NCBI GenBank assembly: GCA_964230255.1
Contig: CAXRGW010000022.1
Coordinates: forward strand, 1-25,946
Reading direction: 5' to 3'
Origin: Alteromonas_E sp964230255
Lineage (GTDB): Bacteria > Pseudomonadota > Gammaproteobacteria > Enterobacterales > Alteromonadaceae
Length of the DNA stretch: 25,946 bases
Part shown: positions 22,666 through 25,946 of the stretch, piece after piece
Layout: each line of letters opens with the position of its first letter
Position numbering within the stretch: the first letter of the stretch is position 1
Notes under the pieces: generated by a model
Told to the model about the DNA's origin: nothing
The model's database searches: none
The model's input: the letters and a program-made list of their open reading frames with translations, nothing else
Made by a program: the position numbers and the translations under genes

Positions 22666-24606
22666 TTATTGTAAATGTTTGGCTAGGAAAGCGGCGACGG
22701 TTTCATAATAGCGTGCGCGATTCTCCTCTTTGTAGAATCCATGCGCTTCGGTCGACTCAACAAACCACTCGTATTCTTTACCGTTTGCTTCCATTGCTGC
22801 TCGAAGTGCTTCGGCATGTTCAAAGGGAACACGTCTATCTTCTTCACCATGAGCGATAAGGACTGGAATTTTAAGTTTATCGACATGATTAACCGGTGAA
22901 AATGCCCTTAACTGTTCTACATCTGAACCAATTGCATAATCTAAGTAGCTTTTACCGTAAAGTAGTTCAGGAATATCACCTTGGTTATGCATCATTTCTA
23001 GATCATATACCCCAACAGTAGCTACTGAACATTTAAACAAATCTGGTTCAATAATCGGCGACATAACTGCAGAGTAACCGCCAAAGCTGCCACCCATAAT
23101 ACACACCTTGTCGGCTGTGATCCCGCCTTGCGAGATTACGTATTTAGTCGCATCAATAATATCATGCTGAATCAAATCACCCCATCGCTTGTAACCAGCC
23201 GCCGAGTGTTCTGTACCATACCCGCTAGAGCCTCTGAAATTAACTCGCAAAACGGCATAGCCCTGAGCAGCTAACATCTGTACTTGTGAACTGTAAGTCC
23301 AATAGTCGCGACTATGAGGTCCACCGTGCACCAAGGTCACCAAAGGTACATTTTGAGTTTCAGGTACACTGATTGGATACGTGATATAGCCACTCACTTC
23401 ATAACCATCCCGCGCAGCGAATGTGATTGGAATGGATTCAGACATTGCTTGTCTAGGAATGTGCGTAGAATTACTAAACAACGATTTGAGTTTATTGGAC
23501 TCTCGGTCATACAGATAAAATGTCCCCATATCGATGTCGTTTATCGCGTAGAGTAACCACAAACGGCCTTTATCTGCTCTAGTCAAAATCTCGAGTGTGT
23601 ACCCAGAAAATGTGCCTAACAGGGCCTTAAAAATTTGTGCCTCTTCACTATTGGCATCGAAAACAGCGTAAGTAGGGTAACCATCATCAAGGCGCAATGC
23701 GTAAGCTGACGAGCGCTCACTGTTTAAAGATACGTCGCTAATATCGACTTTTTCGTCAGTGTAGATTGAACGTCGCTCACCACTCGCAAGATTAAATGCG
23801 AACAAACCTTCTTTATCTTGCTGGTAATCATCAATGAAAATTAACTCTGAACCATCATTATTCATAGCAATCGGATAAAACGCCTCACCTAGTTGGCTTG
23901 AAATTTCCACCCACTCTTCATCGATATAACGATAAGTTCTTTGTGTACTAGTTTCATCAACACCGGTAGCAAATGTTAACTCACCGTTTCTATCGGAGAT
24001 GAATGTGCTATATGTTATCGGTGCCTTAGTGATAGGTCGAGACATACGTCCATTATAAATATTCAATTTGTGTACGGTTGAAAGTTTCTCACCGCCATCA
24101 GACCATGGCTCGCTCTCGATCAATATATGCTTTTCGTCATCTGGCAATGCACTGATAATACGAGCCCAACCGCGCACATATTCTTTGCGCTTTATCTTTG
24201 TGCCAACCTGATCCTCACCCGCACGGTAACCATAAATAAGCTCTTGATTGTCACCGTCAAAATCGACTGCAAATAGTTCACCATAGTATCCAGGTTCCGG
24301 CAGCCAAGAGCGACTCTGCAAAATTTGTATTACTATGCGTTCGTCATTGGCCCAGAAAAAGGGACCGACTTCGTTGTTACCACCAAGTCGGGCACCGCCG
24401 ATTGTTTCAAAGGTATTCACATCAAACACCGCTAGCTGACGTTTACCTTCGGAAATGATACGCACCGCCAACTTTGTGCCATCAGGCGATAGCTCCGCGG
24501 AATCATAGGTCATCCCCTTGGCAAAAAGAGACGGTGATATGGTTTCTGCGCTAGTAAAACTGGATACTACTGCCAGCAATAGTGCAATTGATAAGTACTT
24601 AAACAT
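22666..24606 (-). CDS. Exported S9 family prolyl oligopeptidase-type serine peptidase
   Basis: A 646-residue protein with a Sec signal peptide (cleavage near TSA/E, residue 20). The N-terminal part (about 25-390) is a beta-propeller of WD/PD40-like repeats (SPDGTKLAV at 40-48 is one). The C-terminal alpha/beta hydrolase domain has the catalytic triad: Ser507 in GGSFGGYS, Asp590 in GEEDRRVPF and His622 in EAHGF. This is the dipeptidyl/acylaminoacyl peptidase type, trimming peptides in the periplasm. It lies between rph and yicC, which are often direct divergent neighbours, so it looks inserted into that arrangement. Confidence 0.93.
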   Translation of the reverse strand: MFKYLSIALLLAVVSSFTSAETISPSLFAKGMTYDSAELSPDGTKLAVRIISEGKRQLAVFDVNTFETIGGARLGGNNEVGPFFWANDERIVIQILQSRSWLPEPGYYGELFAVDFDGDNQELIYGYRAGEDQVGTKIKRKEYVRGWARIISALPDDEKHILIESEPWSDGGEKLSTVHKLNIYNGRMSRPITKAPITYSTFISDRNGELTFATGVDETSTQRTYRYIDEEWVEISSQLGEAFYPIAMNNDGSELIFIDDYQQDKEGLFAFNLASGERRSIYTDEKVDISDVSLNSERSSAYALRLDDGYPTYAVFDANSEEAQIFKALLGTFSGYTLEILTRADKGRLWLLYAINDIDMGTFYLYDRESNKLKSLFSNSTHIPRQAMSESIPITFAARDGYEVSGYITYPISVPETQNVPLVTLVHGGPHSRDYWTYSSQVQMLAAQGYAVLRVNFRGSSGYGTEHSAAGYKRWGDLIQHDIIDATKYVISQGGITADKVCIMGGSFGGYSAVMSPIIEPDLFKCSVATVGVYDLEMMHNQGDIPELLYGKSYLDYAIGSDVEQLRAFSPVNHVDKLKIPVLIAHGEEDRRVPFEHAEALRAAMEANGKEYEWFVESTEAHGFYKEENRARYYETVAAFLAKHLQ

Positions 24607-24629
24607 CTACTCAATCCGTTTTTTTAATT

Positions 24630-24635
24630 ATTTTA
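24630..24635 (-). promoter_or_regulatory. Candidate -10 element for the S9 peptidase gene
   Basis: On the minus strand TAAAAT (5/6 to consensus) lies about 25 bases before the peptidase ATG. The matching -35 position falls inside the 25-base palindrome at 24643-24667 and is poor on its own. Confidence 0.35.
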
Positions 24636-24642
24636 TCCACAC

Positions 24643-24667
24643 TATTTGTAACATTTACTTACAAATA
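24643..24667. promoter_or_regulatory. Perfect palindrome in the S9 peptidase / yicC divergent region, candidate operator
   Basis: TATTTGTAA and TTACAAATA form a perfect 9-base inverted repeat around CATTTAC. It lies eight bases upstream of the candidate -10 of the S9 peptidase gene and would cover its -35. This is typical of a dimeric regulator site. The regulator is not identified. Confidence 0.45.
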
Positions 24668-24776
24668 AACCTACTGAGTCGAGCATAGATGAAATTGCTG
24701 CTCGGGTCGATACGCAAAATAAGGTAAACTCCACGTTAAATATTGCGCAATGCTGGAAAATGGCAGGAGAACATCG

Positions 24777-25640
24777 ATGATTTACAGTATGACAGGCTTC
24801 GCACGCCAAGAAGTCAAAGGCGATTGGGGAACTGCTGTATGGGAGATCCGGTCGGTAAATCAGCGCTTCTTAGAAACCTTCTTCCGCTTGCCTGAGCAAT
24901 TTCGAGGCTTAGAGCCAGTTTTGCGCGAGCGCTTTCGCAAATCACTGCAGCGCGGCAAAGTAGAGTGTAATTTACGTTATACCGCAAACGATGCCGCAGT
25001 TGGTACCTTAGCGCTGAATGAAGAGCTTGCTAAACAGTTACTCAATGCCGCGGATTGGGTGCAGTCCCACGGCCAATCTACTGGCGTGAACCCAGTCGAT
25101 ATATTGCGCTGGCCCGGGGTTATTGCTGCTGAAGAAGCCGATATGGATTCAATTCAAGCGGCGTTGCTTGAAGGTTTTGATAAAACCCTTAAAGAGTTTA
25201 AAGAGTCTCGCGCAACTGAAGGTAAGAACCTCAAAGCCATGATTGAACAACGATTAGCTGGCATAACCACTGAAGTTGATAAAGTTTCGACCCAAATGCC
25301 CAATATCATTGAGTGGCAAAGAGACCGGATCAGAACCCGTTTTGAAGAAGCACAAGTGGAGCTCGATGCGACGCGCGTAGAGCAGGAAATGGTGATGCTA
25401 GCCCAACGTATTGATGTTGCCGAAGAGCTTGACCGATTGCATTCACACGTTAGCGAGACCCAAAAAATCCTCAATAAAGGCGGCGCCGTAGGACGACGCT
25501 TGGACTTTATGATGCAAGAATTTAATCGAGAATCAAATACCTTGGGCAGCAAGTCGATTAATGCCGAGATCACGCAGTCTGCGGTTGAACTCAAGGTTTT
25601 GATCGAGCAAATGCGCGAGCAGATCCAGAAGATTGAGTGA
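24777..25640 (+). CDS. yicC: YicC family endoribonuclease
   Basis: A 287-residue cytosolic protein, exactly the E. coli YicC length. It starts MIYSMTGFARQE, the family N-terminal signature, and ends KSINAEITQSAVELKVLIEQMREQIQKIE, the conserved C-terminal segment. The family is a stress-linked endoribonuclease; in E. coli YicC affects decay of the small RNA RyhB. The ATG at 24777 is chosen because AGGAG (24765-24769) lies seven bases upstream; an in-frame ATG at 24750 would add nine unconserved residues. The gene is intact, and its 3' end is a known target for integrative elements; an integrase gene follows here. Confidence 0.95.
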   Translation: MIYSMTGFARQEVKGDWGTAVWEIRSVNQRFLETFFRLPEQFRGLEPVLRERFRKSLQRGKVECNLRYTANDAAVGTLALNEELAKQLLNAADWVQSHGQSTGVNPVDILRWPGVIAAEEADMDSIQAALLEGFDKTLKEFKESRATEGKNLKAMIEQRLAGITTEVDKVSTQMPNIIEWQRDRIRTRFEEAQVELDATRVEQEMVMLAQRIDVAEELDRLHSHVSETQKILNKGGAVGRRLDFMMQEFNRESNTLGSKSINAEITQSAVELKVLIEQMREQIQKIE

Positions 25641-25645
25641 AACTT
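25600..25645 (+). other. Predicted attachment site (attL) at the yicC 3' end
   Basis: Mobilizable genomic islands such as MGIVflInd1 integrate into the 3' end of yicC, keeping the gene intact. A partial tyrosine integrase gene starts 178 bases downstream here, so the chromosome-element junction should lie within or just after the last yicC codons. The exact core cannot be fixed because the other end of the element is outside the window. Confidence 0.4.
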
Positions 25646-25745
25646 CATGTTAATTCACCAAACTTATAATGGATTGTTATTTATAGATTTTTTTGAGTGA
25701 TTGATTTTATACCACTTCATAAACCTTCTTACGCGCTCATTTAGA

Positions 25746-25805
25746 TGGTGACAGATTTGGTGGCAGAAAAGTCTATTTAATATAGACAATAAAAATCTGT
25801 CACCA
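25746..25805. repeat. Nested inverted repeats in front of the integrase gene
   Basis: TGGTGACAGATTT (25746-25758) is the exact reverse complement of AAATCTGTCACCA (25793-25805). Inside lies a second hairpin, GTCTAT-TTAAT-ATAGAC (25771-25787). A half-site copy GGTGGCAGA (25759-25767) directly follows GGTGACAGA (25747-25755). A weak promoter, TTGGTG (25757-25762) and TATAGA (25781-25786) with an 18-base spacer, overlaps these repeats. They may be integrase arm-type sites or an operator; both are inferences. Confidence 0.6.
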
Positions 25806-25818
25806 CTTTATTTCCGTT

Positions 25819-25929
25819 ATGAACGACGCTCAAATCAAAGCAAAATTAAAAGCGGGCAAGCCAGGAAAGTTCTCTATTGGAGATGGTTTGTATTTTCGAG
25901 TTTCCAACGAGGGGACTGGATTCTTTATC
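25819..25929 (+). CDS. Tyrosine integrase (DUF4102 arm-binding type), 5' fragment
   Basis: Only the first 37 codons are present. The pattern KAKLKAGKPGKF, then GDGLYFRVS and GTGFFI matches the N-terminal arm-DNA-binding domain (DUF4102) of P4/MGI-like tyrosine integrases, whose usual form is ALKPKGKPYKLSDGGGLYLLVS. Full proteins are about 400 residues, so the catalytic domain lies outside the window. The gene faces away from yicC. No Shine-Dalgarno is visible before the ATG. I end it at 25929 because the last 17 bases are adapter. The call rests on a short segment but the motif and the yicC location agree. Confidence 0.78.
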
Positions 25930-25946
25930 AGATCGGAAGAGCACAC
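25930..25946 (+). other. Illumina TruSeq adapter remnant (artefact)
   Basis: AGATCGGAAGAGCACAC is identical to the first 17 bases of the TruSeq read-1 adapter and reaches the very end of the window. It is read-through left in the assembly, not genomic DNA. The first base or two could coincide with real sequence. Confidence 0.95.

Noticed and set aside
24750..24776. Upstream ATG for yicC
   Set aside because: The nine extra residues are not conserved and AGGAG is correctly placed only for the ATG at 24777.
25930..25946. Continuation of the integrase coding sequence
   Set aside because: These bases equal the TruSeq adapter and cannot be taken as coding.

Overview
The window reads as chromosomal DNA from a marine-type gammaproteobacterium. 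The support is the RNase PH - PyrE block near a divergent YicC, a TusA-like protein, proBA, the gammaproteobacterial DUF1285, DUF3014 and DUF6482 families, a QmcA/NfeD pair, and many exported peptidases and amidohydrolases. The order cannot be fixed from sequence alone; Alteromonadales, Oceanospirillales and Cellvibrionales-like groups are all plausible. Coding density is high. I saw no rRNA, tRNA, CRISPR array or insertion sequence.

Layout, left to right. (1) 193-801: a lone outer-membrane-type lipoprotein on the + strand. (2) 1097-5996, minus strand, read right to left: a tight six-gene run of YjgN/DUF898, M48 zinc protease, QmcA-like stomatin, short NfeD, an exported Sel1-like protein and a small membrane protein. 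It looks like a membrane quality-control cassette. (3) 6128-10384, minus: proB, proA, a D-2-hydroxyacid dehydrogenase and a DMT/EamA exporter in one probable operon. (4) 10624-15349, plus: an exported M1-type metallopeptidase overlapping a DUF6702 protein, then a 3-TM membrane protein abutting a COQ8-type ABC1 kinase. (5) 15346-16894, minus: an alkylglycerol-monooxygenase-like fatty acid hydroxylase followed by a DUF6482 protein. (6) 17071-20870, plus: DUF3014 overlapping DUF1285, an exported amidohydrolase, and an exported methyltransferase-fold protein. (7) 20939-24606, minus: S9 peptidase, then rph-pyrE-tusA packed together. (8) 24777 to the end, plus: yicC, then the first 37 codons of a tyrosine integrase.

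The most interesting place is the right edge. A DUF4102-type integrase starts 178 bases after the yicC stop, behind a nested pair of perfect inverted repeats. The 3' end of yicC is a known target of mobilizable genomic islands (for example MGIVflInd1 in Vibrio), so the window probably ends just inside an uncharacterised integrative element. The last 17 bases are not biological: they match the start of the Illumina TruSeq adapter, so the integrase reading frame must not be carried into them.

Most other genes are housekeeping or conserved families of unknown role. The informative signals there are gene pairings: the protease/stomatin/NfeD cassette, M1 peptidase with DUF6702, hydroxylase with DUF6482, and DUF3014 with DUF1285.
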